From assembly GCA_002862165.1 (NCBI GenBank), contig PKCL01000277.1:1-8085 (forward strand): 8,085 nt of DNA, given 5' to 3'. The notes below the pieces were generated by a model. It was not told the DNA's origin. It did not search any database and worked only from the letters and a program-made list of their open reading frames with translations. Positions 1 through 5,309 of this stretch are shown one piece after another (position 1 is the stretch's first letter; every line of letters starts with the position of its first letter). The stretch is from Planctomycetaceae bacterium. GTDB lineage: Bacteria; Planctomycetota; Planctomycetia; Pirellulales; UBA1268. A program made the position numbers and the translations under genes.

Positions 1-68
1 AACTGCAGGATTTAATATCACCACTTAACTTATCTGAATAAAGAACATAGCGACGGAAAGTATTGATC

Positions 69-926
69 ATGGGAATTCGAATTTACAAACCGACAAGTGC
101 CGGACGCCGCACGGCGAGTGTGTCGGATTTTGTCGAATTGACTCCAGGCGCCGAAGTACCGAAAAATCTTCGTATTCGGAAGAAGAAGACAGGTGGCCGT
201 AACAATCAAGGCAAGATTACTGCTCATCACCGTGGTGGTGGGCACAAGCAACATTATCGACTGATAGACTTTCGTCGAAACAAAGATGGTATTCCGGGCA
301 AGGTCCACTCGGTTCAGTACGATCCGAATAGAACATGCCGCATAGCCCTGATTCATTATATCGATGGCGAGAAGCGGTTTATTTTATCTCCGGATGGCCT
401 CGAGGTTGGCGGTACGGTCATGAGTGGTGCGGAAGCCAGTCCAGAAGTCGGCAACTCGTTGCCCCTCTCTGCGATTCCACTGAGTACTGCCATTCATAAC
501 ATTGAACTTCAGCCGGGCCGAGGTGGGTGTCTCTGCAGATCAGCAGGCACATCAGCCACATTAATGGCACGCGAGGCTGGTTGGGCACAGATCTCGTTGC
601 CTTCGGGTGAGATACGTCGTGTTCCTGCTGCATGTCGTGCAACTGTTGGGGCAATTGGAAATTCAGAGCACATGAAGGTGCGGCTCGGTAAGGCCGGGAG
701 AAGTCGTTGGTTGGGTAGGCGGCCACATGTTCGTGGTACTGCGATGAATCCAATTGATCATCCTCACGGCGGTGGTGAAGGAAGAACAAAGGGTGGTCGT
801 CATCCTGTTAGCCCGACAGGAAAAAGTGCCAAAGGTGGTGGAACGAGAAAGCCTCGAAAGCCATCTGGCGCATCAATTATTCGTCGTCGGAAAAGTCGGC
901 GATATGGTCAAATTCGGGTGAAGTAA
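69..926 (+). CDS. rplB: 50S ribosomal protein L2
   Basis: L2 binds 23S rRNA near the peptidyl transferase centre and is needed for subunit association. The 285-aa product is slightly longer than the usual 273-277 aa. Visible family signatures are the N-terminal YKPTSAGRR, the SGGRNN-like TGGRNNQGKI (41-50), GGGHK (56-60), the SH3-like core, and the highly conserved NPIDHPHGGGEGR block (about 227-239) that holds the functionally important histidines. The C-terminus is an Arg/Lys-rich tail (about 271-285). I chose the ATG at 69 because GGAAAG at 55-60 lies 8 nt upstream and it gives the usual M-x-I-R-x-Y-K-P start; an in-frame TTG at 63 is less likely. An oddity is Cys-Leu-Cys at 154-156, where many bacteria have Gln-Leu-Ala. 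It is the first gene of the window and is followed 75 nt later by rpsS. Confidence 0.98.
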   Translation: MGIRIYKPTSAGRRTASVSDFVELTPGAEVPKNLRIRKKKTGGRNNQGKITAHHRGGGHKQHYRLIDFRRNKDGIPGKVHSVQYDPNRTCRIALIHYIDGEKRFILSPDGLEVGGTVMSGAEASPEVGNSLPLSAIPLSTAIHNIELQPGRGGCLCRSAGTSATLMAREAGWAQISLPSGEIRRVPAACRATVGAIGNSEHMKVRLGKAGRSRWLGRRPHVRGTAMNPIDHPHGGGEGRTKGGRHPVSPTGKSAKGGGTRKPRKPSGASIIRRRKSRRYGQIRVK

Positions 927-1001
927 AATCATGCAAATTTTTGGTACACGCAGGAACAGTCGAAGCGCTTACGGGTGCATCAGGTAACTGGAAGGTAGTT
1001 C

Positions 1002-1268
1002 ATGGGACGCAGTTCAAAAAAAGGGCCATATGTTGATCCTCGGCTTTATGGAAAAGTCGAGAAGCAATTATCTGGCGGTGATCGTGATCCGATTAAGACA
1101 TGGGCACGCGCCTGTACGATTGTTCCCGAGTTTATTGGGCTGACGTTTATGGTTCATAATGGCAAGCAGCACCTCAAAGTGTTTGTGACTGAGGACATGG
1201 TTGGTCACAAATTGGGAGAGTTCTCGCCAAGCCGTACCTTCCGAGGTCATGGTGGGAAGGGAAAGTAA
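1002..1268 (+). CDS. rpsS: 30S ribosomal protein S19
   Basis: S19 sits in the head of the small subunit, pairs with S13 and contacts 16S rRNA near the A site. The protein is 88 aa, the normal family length. The start reads MGRSSKKGPYVD. The conserved centre TIVPEFIG...VHNGKQH is followed by VTEDMVGHKLGEFSPSRTFRGHG, the hallmark C-terminal block. A strong ribosome binding site, GGAAGGT at 990-996, precedes the ATG by 5 nt. It lies between rplB and rplV as in most bacterial S10 operons; the gap to rplV is only 13 nt, which fits translational coupling. Nothing in it looks broken. Confidence 0.98.
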   Translation: MGRSSKKGPYVDPRLYGKVEKQLSGGDRDPIKTWARACTIVPEFIGLTFMVHNGKQHLKVFVTEDMVGHKLGEFSPSRTFRGHGGKGK

Positions 1269-1281
1269 ATCGAGGTATTCA

Positions 1282-1674
1282 ATGGCTTATACAGCAACTC
1301 ACAAATATGCCCGAATTAGTGCCCGCAAGGTTCGACATCTTGCGAGTCTTGTTCGTGGAAAGTTTGCAGATGAAGCACTGGACATTTTACGGTTCCAGCC
1401 CCATCGGGGAGCTCGAATGCTAGAAAAAGTCATTAAAAGTGCACTTGGAAATGCTGAGCATCAGCAGGCTCCTGGGGTCGATGATCTTGTCGTGATTGAT
1501 GCTCGAGTCGATGGTGGGCCGATGTTTAAGCGGTTTCAGCCAAGAGCTCGTGGAATGGCGTACGAAATAAAAAAGAGGATGTCACATATTAAGGTATCGC
1601 TGGATACTGTTGCCGTAGCTGGTGCGGACGTCGGTCAAAATTCTGGTCAGGCCGGAGCTGAGGAACAGCCGTAG
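1282..1674 (+). CDS. rplV: 50S ribosomal protein L22
   Basis: L22 spans the large subunit, and its long beta-hairpin lines the narrow part of the peptide exit tunnel, where macrolide-resistance changes are known in other bacteria. The product is 130 aa against a usual 110-115. The globular start has YARISARKVRHLASLVRGK (about 9-27). The hairpin tip lies around 78-97 (GGPMFKRFQPRARGMAYEIK), followed by MSHIKVSLD. About 20 extra residues at the C-terminus are Ala/Gly/Gln/Glu rich and probably disordered. An in-frame start at 1201 exists but lies inside rpsS; the ATG at 1282 has CGAGGT at 1271-1276 at a good distance and gives the expected N-terminus. A 44-nt gap separates it from rpsC. Confidence 0.97.
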   Translation: MAYTATHKYARISARKVRHLASLVRGKFADEALDILRFQPHRGARMLEKVIKSALGNAEHQQAPGVDDLVVIDARVDGGPMFKRFQPRARGMAYEIKKRMSHIKVSLDTVAVAGADVGQNSGQAGAEEQP

Positions 1675-1718
1675 TCGTTGGCTGATAACACGGAAAAAGA
1701 AGTAAAAGGGAAAAGCAA

Positions 1719-2414
1719 ATGGGTCAAAAAGTAAATCCAACTGGATTCCGAACCGGCATTACTGAGCCGTGGAAAAGTCGTTGGTATGCACCCAAAAAAG
1801 AATTCCGAGGCTTATTGCTCGAGGACTTCAAAGTTCGTCAGTTCATGAAGAAGAAGTATCGTTCAGCAGCTATTGCAAAAGTTGAGATAGAGCGTACTCG
1901 TGATGAAGTTAAAGTTATTCTGCACTCAGCACGCCCAGGAGTTATCATCGGCCGTAAGGGCCAAGAAGTAGACCGTCTGCAAGATGAGTTGCAGGAATTA
2001 CTTGGACGTAGGGTGAACCTCAAGGTTGAAGAAATTGCACGTCCGGAAATACAGGCGCAACTGGTCGCTGAAGATATTGCAGACCAGTTGGTAAAACGGG
2101 CGGCTTTCCGACGAACATTAAAACGAACAATAGAGTCGACGATGGATGCTGGCGCCAAAGGCGTCAAAATTCAATTGGCGGGAAGGCTTGGCGGTGCCGA
2201 AATGTCGCGATGTGAGAAAAGCATTGCCGGGTCGGTGCCACTGTCAACGTTACGAGCAAAAATTGATTATGGATTTTGTGAAGCACCAACAGCACAGGGA
2301 CATATAGGTGTTCAAGTGTGGGTGAACCAAGGGATGTACGAGGAGAACGGCGATGCCGCTGATGCCCAAGAGGGTCAAACACCGAAAAAGCCAAAGAGGT
2401 CGTATAAAAGGTGA
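1719..2414 (+). CDS. rpsC: 30S ribosomal protein S3
   Basis: S3 forms part of the mRNA entry channel in the head of the small subunit and, with S4 and S5, contributes the ribosomal helicase activity described in E. coli. The protein is 231 aa, near the family norm. It opens with MGQKVNPTGFRTGI. The type-2 KH domain has its GxxG loop as G-R-K-G at 78-81. Arg131, Arg132 and Lys135 match, in position and type, the E. coli helicase residues. The C-terminal domain carries AGRLGGAEMSRCE and LRAKIDYGF. AAGGGA at 1706-1711 is the ribosome binding site, 7 nt before ATG. Its last 20 codons (residues 212-231, ending in the basic KKPKRSYKR) overlap the start of rplP in another frame, which is unusual. 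Confidence 0.98.
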   Translation: MGQKVNPTGFRTGITEPWKSRWYAPKKEFRGLLLEDFKVRQFMKKKYRSAAIAKVEIERTRDEVKVILHSARPGVIIGRKGQEVDRLQDELQELLGRRVNLKVEEIARPEIQAQLVAEDIADQLVKRAAFRRTLKRTIESTMDAGAKGVKIQLAGRLGGAEMSRCEKSIAGSVPLSTLRAKIDYGFCEAPTAQGHIGVQVWVNQGMYEENGDAADAQEGQTPKKPKRSYKR

Positions 2415-2769
2415 GGCGACTCGTGGAAATAGGGTCATCTTTGGTGAGTTCGGCCTTCAGGCCGAACAGCCAGGTTGGCTTCCTGCTGCCACGATTGAAG
2501 CCGGCCGAATTGCTGCCCAGCAGTATCTGCGGGGTGGTGGGCGACTGTATATCCGTGTGTTTCCACATAAGTCAATCACGTCAATCCCTCTGGAAACCCG
2601 TATGGGTAAGGGGAAAGGCGAGCCTGATTTCTGGGCTGCGGTTATACGCCCAGGAACGGTTCTCTTTGAAATTGGTGGTGTGACTGAGGATGTTGCAAAA
2701 GTGTGTTTTGCTCGGTTGGCCCACAAAATGCCAGTGCGAGTGCGAATGGTAAAAAAGAGAACAATGTAG
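2353..2769 (+). CDS. rplP: 50S ribosomal protein L16
   Basis: L16 helps shape the A-site tRNA region of the large subunit next to the peptidyl transferase centre. The product is 138 aa, the family norm. The N-terminus MPLMPKRVKHRKSQRGRIKG is the conserved basic start. The core includes FGEFGLQA, IEAGRIAAQQYLRGGG, RVFPHKSIT and RMGKGKG. Arg83 before MGKGKG corresponds to the arginine that is hydroxylated in E. coli L16. The ATG at 2353 has AGGAG at 2341-2345, 7 nt upstream; an inner ATG at 2362 also gives a plausible MPKRVKHRK start but is too far from that site. The gene overlaps the end of rpsC by 62 nt in a different frame, so its conserved start is coding twice. A 66-nt gap follows before rpmC. 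Confidence 0.97.
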   Translation: MPLMPKRVKHRKSQRGRIKGEATRGNRVIFGEFGLQAEQPGWLPAATIEAGRIAAQQYLRGGGRLYIRVFPHKSITSIPLETRMGKGKGEPDFWAAVIRPGTVLFEIGGVTEDVAKVCFARLAHKMPVRVRMVKKRTM

Positions 2770-2835
2770 TTTGAAAACTTGTTTCGCAGTGTTTCAGAAA
2801 AAGAGTGGTTTCCTGTTCAGAAAAGAAATGAATCG

Positions 2836-3099
2836 ATGACGAAGGCAACAGAATTACGAGAAATGAGTGATGAGCAAATTAAGCTGGTCTGGAAAGATGC
2901 TGCTGAATCACTTTTTCGTTTGCGAATTCAATCACAGACTGAGAAAGTTGCGGCGCCCTCGGAAATGAGAAAGCAGCGAAAACTGATTGCTCGCTGCCAG
3001 ACAGTCTTAGGAGAGAGAAGTCGTTCAGCGGTTGATTCCGGTGAGGCAGTGGGCGTGGAGTCCGAAGCTAAGTCTGAGGCTGAAAGTAAGAGCAAATAG
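2836..3099 (+). CDS. rpmC: 50S ribosomal protein L29
   Basis: L29 is a small helical-hairpin protein at the exit-tunnel rim, beside L23, where targeting factors dock. Residues 1-61 match the family: KATELREMSDEQI, then LFRLRIQ (26-32) and the second helix PSEMRKQRKLIARCQTVLGER (41-61). The total of 87 aa exceeds the usual 60-70 because of an acidic Ser/Glu/Lys tail, residues 62-87. I chose ATG 2836 because it gives the standard start; an in-frame TTG at 2779 would add 19 residues without family support. The ribosome binding site is weak: only A-rich sequence precedes the start. A three-codon reading frame (ATG 2828) ends in a TGA overlapping this ATG. It is the last gene before a 136-nt gap. 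Confidence 0.93.
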   Translation: MTKATELREMSDEQIKLVWKDAAESLFRLRIQSQTEKVAAPSEMRKQRKLIARCQTVLGERSRSAVDSGEAVGVESEAKSEAESKSK

Positions 3100-3142
3100 A
3101 TATTTTGAAGCAAATGTAGTGAGAAGTAAGGTTTGTACAGCG

Positions 3143-3169
3143 TTGAAAAGACCTCAGTAACTTTATAAT
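3143..3169 (+). promoter_or_regulatory. possible sigma70-type promoter before rpsQ
   Basis: TTGAAA at 3143-3148 matches the -35 consensus in five of six positions, and TATAAT at 3164-3169 is a perfect -10 box. The spacer is 15 nt, shorter than the preferred 17, which weakens the call. The site lies in the 136-nt A/T-rich gap between rpmC and rpsQ, the boundary where the S10 and spc operons separate in E. coli. A start near 3176 would give a leader of about 60 nt. Planctomycete promoter rules are not well known, so this is inference. Confidence 0.4.
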
Positions 3170-3203
3170 TCAGAAACAAAAACGTAAAAAATAAAAATAG
3201 AAA

Positions 3204-3223
3204 TAGCGGTATCAGGCCCGCTA
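3204..3223 (+). promoter_or_regulatory. hairpin next to the rpsQ ribosome binding site
   Basis: TAGCGG at 3204-3209 and CCGCTA at 3218-3223 form a perfect 6-bp stem with an 8-nt loop. The last base of the stem is the first base of AGGA (3223-3226), the rpsQ ribosome binding site, 9 nt before the ATG at 3236. Folding could therefore modulate rpsQ translation. There is no T-run after it, so it is not an intrinsic terminator. Function is inferred only from position. Confidence 0.4.
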
Positions 3224-3235
3224 GGACAAATAGTT

Positions 3236-3625
3236 ATGCCAAAAAAAATTGAAACAGGCACGGTCACAAGTGCTGCAGCAAGTAAGACGCGACGCGTAGA
3301 GATTCCTCGGATTATTCGTCATCCGAAGTACGGTCGAATTCTGCACAGTCGAACTGTGTGTCATGTTCATGATGAGGCAGAGGAGTCAGCGCCCGGTGAT
3401 CTTGTCGAGATCGTCGAGTGCCCTCCGAGGAGTCGGACAAAACGCTGGGAATTAGTTCGTGTGGTTGCGAAAAGTACGGCAGTCGATCTTGCAGCATTAC
3501 GTTCAGGAGCAAGGGCTACTGAATTGAATGAGGCATCGGTTCGAGATGACGAAGCGAAAGCAACAGGTCAGTCCAGCGAGGTAACTGCCAGTAGTACGAG
3601 TGATGAAGAGGGGGCTGACGCATGA
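3236..3625 (+). CDS. rpsQ: 30S ribosomal protein S17 with long C-terminal tail
   Basis: S17 is an OB-fold protein that binds the 5' domain of 16S rRNA early in small-subunit assembly. Residues 5-80 form the family core: GTVTSAAASKTRRVEI, RHPKYGRILHSRT, VHDEAEESAPGDLVEI and the signature RSRTKRWELVRVV. Bacterial S17 is usually 80-90 aa; this one has 129. Residues 81-129 are an extension that begins STAVDLAALR and becomes acidic and Ser/Thr rich, probably disordered. From memory, Planctomycete S17 proteins share such an extension. AGGA at 3223-3226 is the ribosome binding site. The stop overlaps the rplN start as ATGA, implying coupled translation. Confidence 0.95.
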   Translation: MPKKIETGTVTSAAASKTRRVEIPRIIRHPKYGRILHSRTVCHVHDEAEESAPGDLVEIVECPPRSRTKRWELVRVVAKSTAVDLAALRSGARATELNEASVRDDEAKATGQSSEVTASSTSDEEGADA

Positions 3626-3990
3626 TTCAGATGCAGTCGCGGCTTACGGTCGCAGATAACACAGGTGCAAAAGAAGTCATGTGCTTCAAGGTTCTCGGCG
3701 GAACCAAGAAGCGCACCGCGGGCCTCGGAGACGTGATCGTTTGTAGTGTGAAGAGTGTGATCTCCGGAAGTGACGTCAAGAAGAAGGCGGTTGTGAAAGC
3801 CGTTATTGTTCGCTGCAAGAGTCCGACTCGCCGGTCCGATGGCAGTTACGTGCGGTTTGACTCAAATGCTTGCGTAATTGTTGATAGTGATAAAAATCCT
3901 AGAGGTACTCGAATCTTTGGTGCTGTAGCCCGTGAGTTGCGAGACCGGAATTTCATGAAAATTGTGAGTCTGGCAAGTGAGGTAATTTGA
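3622..3990 (+). CDS. rplN: 50S ribosomal protein L14
   Basis: L14 binds 23S rRNA at the subunit interface, forms intersubunit bridges and is the docking site of the silencing factor RsfS. The protein is 122 aa, exactly the common bacterial length. It starts MIQMQSRLTVADNTGAKEVMCFKVLGG, and contains GLGDVIVCSVK, VVKAVIVRCKSPTRR, SYVRFDSNACVIVD and the conserved GTRIFGAVARELRDRNFMKIVSLASEV end. The ATG lies inside the 4-nt overlap with rpsQ. A G-rich site, GAGGGGG at 3608-3614, precedes it by 7 nt. It overlaps rplX by one base (TGATG), so rpsQ, rplN and rplX appear to be a coupled trio. Confidence 0.98.
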   Translation: MIQMQSRLTVADNTGAKEVMCFKVLGGTKKRTAGLGDVIVCSVKSVISGSDVKKKAVVKAVIVRCKSPTRRSDGSYVRFDSNACVIVDSDKNPRGTRIFGAVARELRDRNFMKIVSLASEVI

Positions 3991-4322
3991 TGTTGATTCG
4001 TACAGGTGACACAGTTGAGGTTCGGTCGGGTAACTCGCGAGGTACCCGTGCCCGGGTCCTTTCGGTTGATTCTGCAAGCGGCAAGCTTGTCGTTGAAGGA
4101 GTGAACCGGGTCTATCGCCATATAAAAAGAAGTCAGAAGAATCCTCAAGGGGGACGGCTTAGCAAAGAGATGCCAATCAGTGCATCAAATGTTTTGTTCT
4201 TTTGTTCGTCTTGCGGGAAGTCGTCGCGGCTTGGTGTTACTTTGGCTGATGGGTCAAAAAAACGGGTCTGCCGGAAGTGTGGCAGTGAGCAAGGCGAGAT
4301 TGGCCGGTCAAAGAACGGGTGA
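3990..4322 (+). CDS. rplX: 50S ribosomal protein L24, zinc-ribbon form
   Basis: L24 initiates assembly of the large subunit by binding the 5' domain of 23S rRNA and sits near the tunnel exit. The 110-aa product has the KOW motif in its first 40 residues (RTGDTVEVRSGNSRGTRARVLSVD) and VEGVNRVYRHIK. The C-terminal half carries four cysteines at 72, 75, 94 and 97 (CSSC and CRKC, 18 residues apart), a zinc-ribbon pattern absent from E. coli L24. Metal binding is inferred from spacing. ATG 3990 is preferred over the in-frame TTG at 3987 because GAGGT at 3979-3983 lies 6 nt away and it overlaps the rplN stop by one base. A 111-nt G-rich gap follows. Confidence 0.95.
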   Translation: MLIRTGDTVEVRSGNSRGTRARVLSVDSASGKLVVEGVNRVYRHIKRSQKNPQGGRLSKEMPISASNVLFFCSSCGKSSRLGVTLADGSKKRVCRKCGSEQGEIGRSKNG

Positions 4323-4433
4323 ATGGAGTTTGGCTGCACGTTGTGGTTGGTTGGGTAATGTTTTAGTAGGTGATGGCTACGGTTCGGTAAGGTCGGCGGG
4401 TTTACGGATACGGTTGAATTAAGGAAGTTGGAA
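4323..4433 (+). other. G-rich, C-poor rplX-rplE gap with many GG doublets
   Basis: This 111-nt stretch contains about fourteen GG or GGG runs between 4325 and 4413 and very few C residues. Two dense clusters are 4345-4355 (GGTTGGTTGGG) and 4381-4400 (GGTTCGGTAAGGTCGGCGGG). The spacing suits a two-layer G-quadruplex, which is inferred and not shown. TACGGTT occurs twice (4378-4384 and 4409-4415). AAGGAAG at 4421-4427 is the rplE ribosome binding site. An 11-codon frame starts at 4323 directly after the rplX stop and ends at 4358, with no clear ribosome binding site. Confidence 0.45.
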
Positions 4434-5054
4434 ATGGCAAAAAAGTCAAAAGCTGTAAAAGTTTCAAGTAGTGAGTCTGAGGCGGGAACGCCGAGACTCC
4501 AGGAGCTCTATAGCAATACGGTTCGTCCAGCACTCGCAGAAGAACTTTCCAGAAAGAATCCTCATTCGATTCCACGGCTTGAAAAGATTGTGGTCAATAT
4601 GGGTGTCGGAACCGCTGTCACGGAGAAAAAACATCTCGAAGAAGCAATGGCTGCGCTCGGTCAGATCGCGGGCCAAAAGCCTGTTGCAACGTTGTCTCGA
4701 AAGGCTGTTTCTGGATTCAAACTGCGAGAAGATCTGCCGATCGGCTGTAAAGTGACGCTGAGAGGACGCAGGATGTATGAGTTTCTCGACCGTCTCATTT
4801 CGATGGCTCTTCCCAGAGTGAGAGACTTTCGGGGTTTGTCAGAAACTGCGTTTGATGGCTGTGGAAATTACAGCCTCGGCCTGTCCGAGCAAATGGTTTT
4901 TCCAGAGATCAACCCAGACAAGTTCTCTCGTCAGCAGGGTATGAATATCACACTCGTGACCACGGCTCATAGCGATGATGATGCCCGAGTTTTGTTGCGA
5001 GCTATGGGTCTCCCAATGAAGAAAACCGAGAAGGAAGGAGGAACTGCGGCGTAG
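4434..5054 (+). CDS. rplE: 50S ribosomal protein L5
   Basis: L5 binds 5S rRNA together with L18 and L25-type proteins, joins it to the central protuberance, and contacts S13 and the P-site tRNA. The product is 206 aa against the usual 178-187. The extra length is mostly a Lys/Ser-rich N-terminal extension (1-20) before RLQELYSNTVRPAL. The core matches well: VVNMGVG, GQKPVATLSRKAVSGFKLRED, IGCKVTLRGRRMYEFLDRL, ALPRVRDFRGL, FDGCGNYSLGLSEQMVFPEI, then TTAHSDDDARVLLRAMGLPM. ATG 4434 is chosen because AAGGAAG at 4421-4427 is 6 nt upstream; the in-frame TTG at 4428 would touch that site. In E. coli this start region is the S8 repression site. Confidence 0.97.
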   Translation: MAKKSKAVKVSSSESEAGTPRLQELYSNTVRPALAEELSRKNPHSIPRLEKIVVNMGVGTAVTEKKHLEEAMAALGQIAGQKPVATLSRKAVSGFKLREDLPIGCKVTLRGRRMYEFLDRLISMALPRVRDFRGLSETAFDGCGNYSLGLSEQMVFPEINPDKFSRQQGMNITLVTTAHSDDDARVLLRAMGLPMKKTEKEGGTAA

Positions 5055-5076
5055 CAGTTCTGTAAATAACCTCATG

Positions 5077-5099
5077 CCGTCGGCAATAGCTGCTGACGG
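5077..5099 (+). promoter_or_regulatory. 9-bp hairpin between rplE and rpsN
   Basis: CCGTCGGCA at 5077-5085 pairs with TGCTGACGG at 5091-5099 through nine pairs, one of them G-U, around a 5-nt loop (ATAGC). It is the strongest simple stem seen in the window. It sits 22 nt after the rplE stop and ends 12 nt before the rpsN ATG. No T-run follows, so intrinsic termination is unlikely. A role in rpsN translation, mRNA processing or stability is inferred from position. Confidence 0.5.
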
Positions 5100-5111
5100 T
5101 TGGTAAAGATT

Positions 5112-5297
5112 ATGGCAAGTAAATCCAAAATTGCCGCTGCAAAGCGGCCACCAAAATTTTCGACCCGAACTGTTCGTCGATGCATGCTGTGTGGCAGGCC
5201 TCGAGCGGTATACCGCAAGTTTGGAATTTGTCGCATTTGTTTCCGGAAGTTGGCTGACCAAGGCAATATTCCGGGTGTTCGTAAGGCCAGTTGGTAG
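5112..5297 (+). CDS. rpsN: 30S ribosomal protein S14, zinc-binding type
   Basis: S14 is a late-assembling protein of the small-subunit head next to S3 and S10. At 61 aa it is the short zinc-binding class (often called type Z), not the roughly 100-aa E. coli class. Cysteines at 24, 27, 40 and 43 form two CxxC pairs (CMLC and CRIC). The conserved end is RKLADQGNIPGVRKASW. The ATG at 5112 gives the standard N-terminus MASKSKIAAAKRPPKF; an in-frame TTG at 5100 is unlikely. The ribosome binding site is weak (GGTAAAG, 5102-5108) and lies right after a 9-bp hairpin, so expression may depend on that structure or on coupling to rplE. The stop TAG is part of the rpsH ribosome binding site. Confidence 0.97.
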   Translation: MASKSKIAAAKRPPKFSTRTVRRCMLCGRPRAVYRKFGICRICFRKLADQGNIPGVRKASW

Positions 5298-5309
5298 GAA
5301 CGAAATCAT

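Noticed and set aside
1..68. Possible 3' end of an upstream gene such as rplW
   Set aside because: Three short frames end at 15, 28 and 41, but none gives a tail I recognise as L23, so no gene is called.
418..789. Minus-strand open frame of 123 codons inside rplB
   Set aside because: It lies opposite the most conserved part of L2, has no family resemblance and no ribosome binding site; it is a shadow frame. The same holds for the other minus-strand frames.
2779..2835. Longer L29 from TTG 2779
   Set aside because: The 19 extra residues have no family support; ATG 2836 gives the standard L29 start.
4323..4422. A frameshifted C-terminal extension of L24
   Set aside because: A plus-one frame stays open to 4422, but L24 is already full length at its TGA (4320-4322) and the extra residues resemble nothing in the family.
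5077..5105. Intrinsic terminator after rplE
   Set aside because: The stem is good but it is followed by GGTTGGTAAAG rather than a T-run, and the operon continues.
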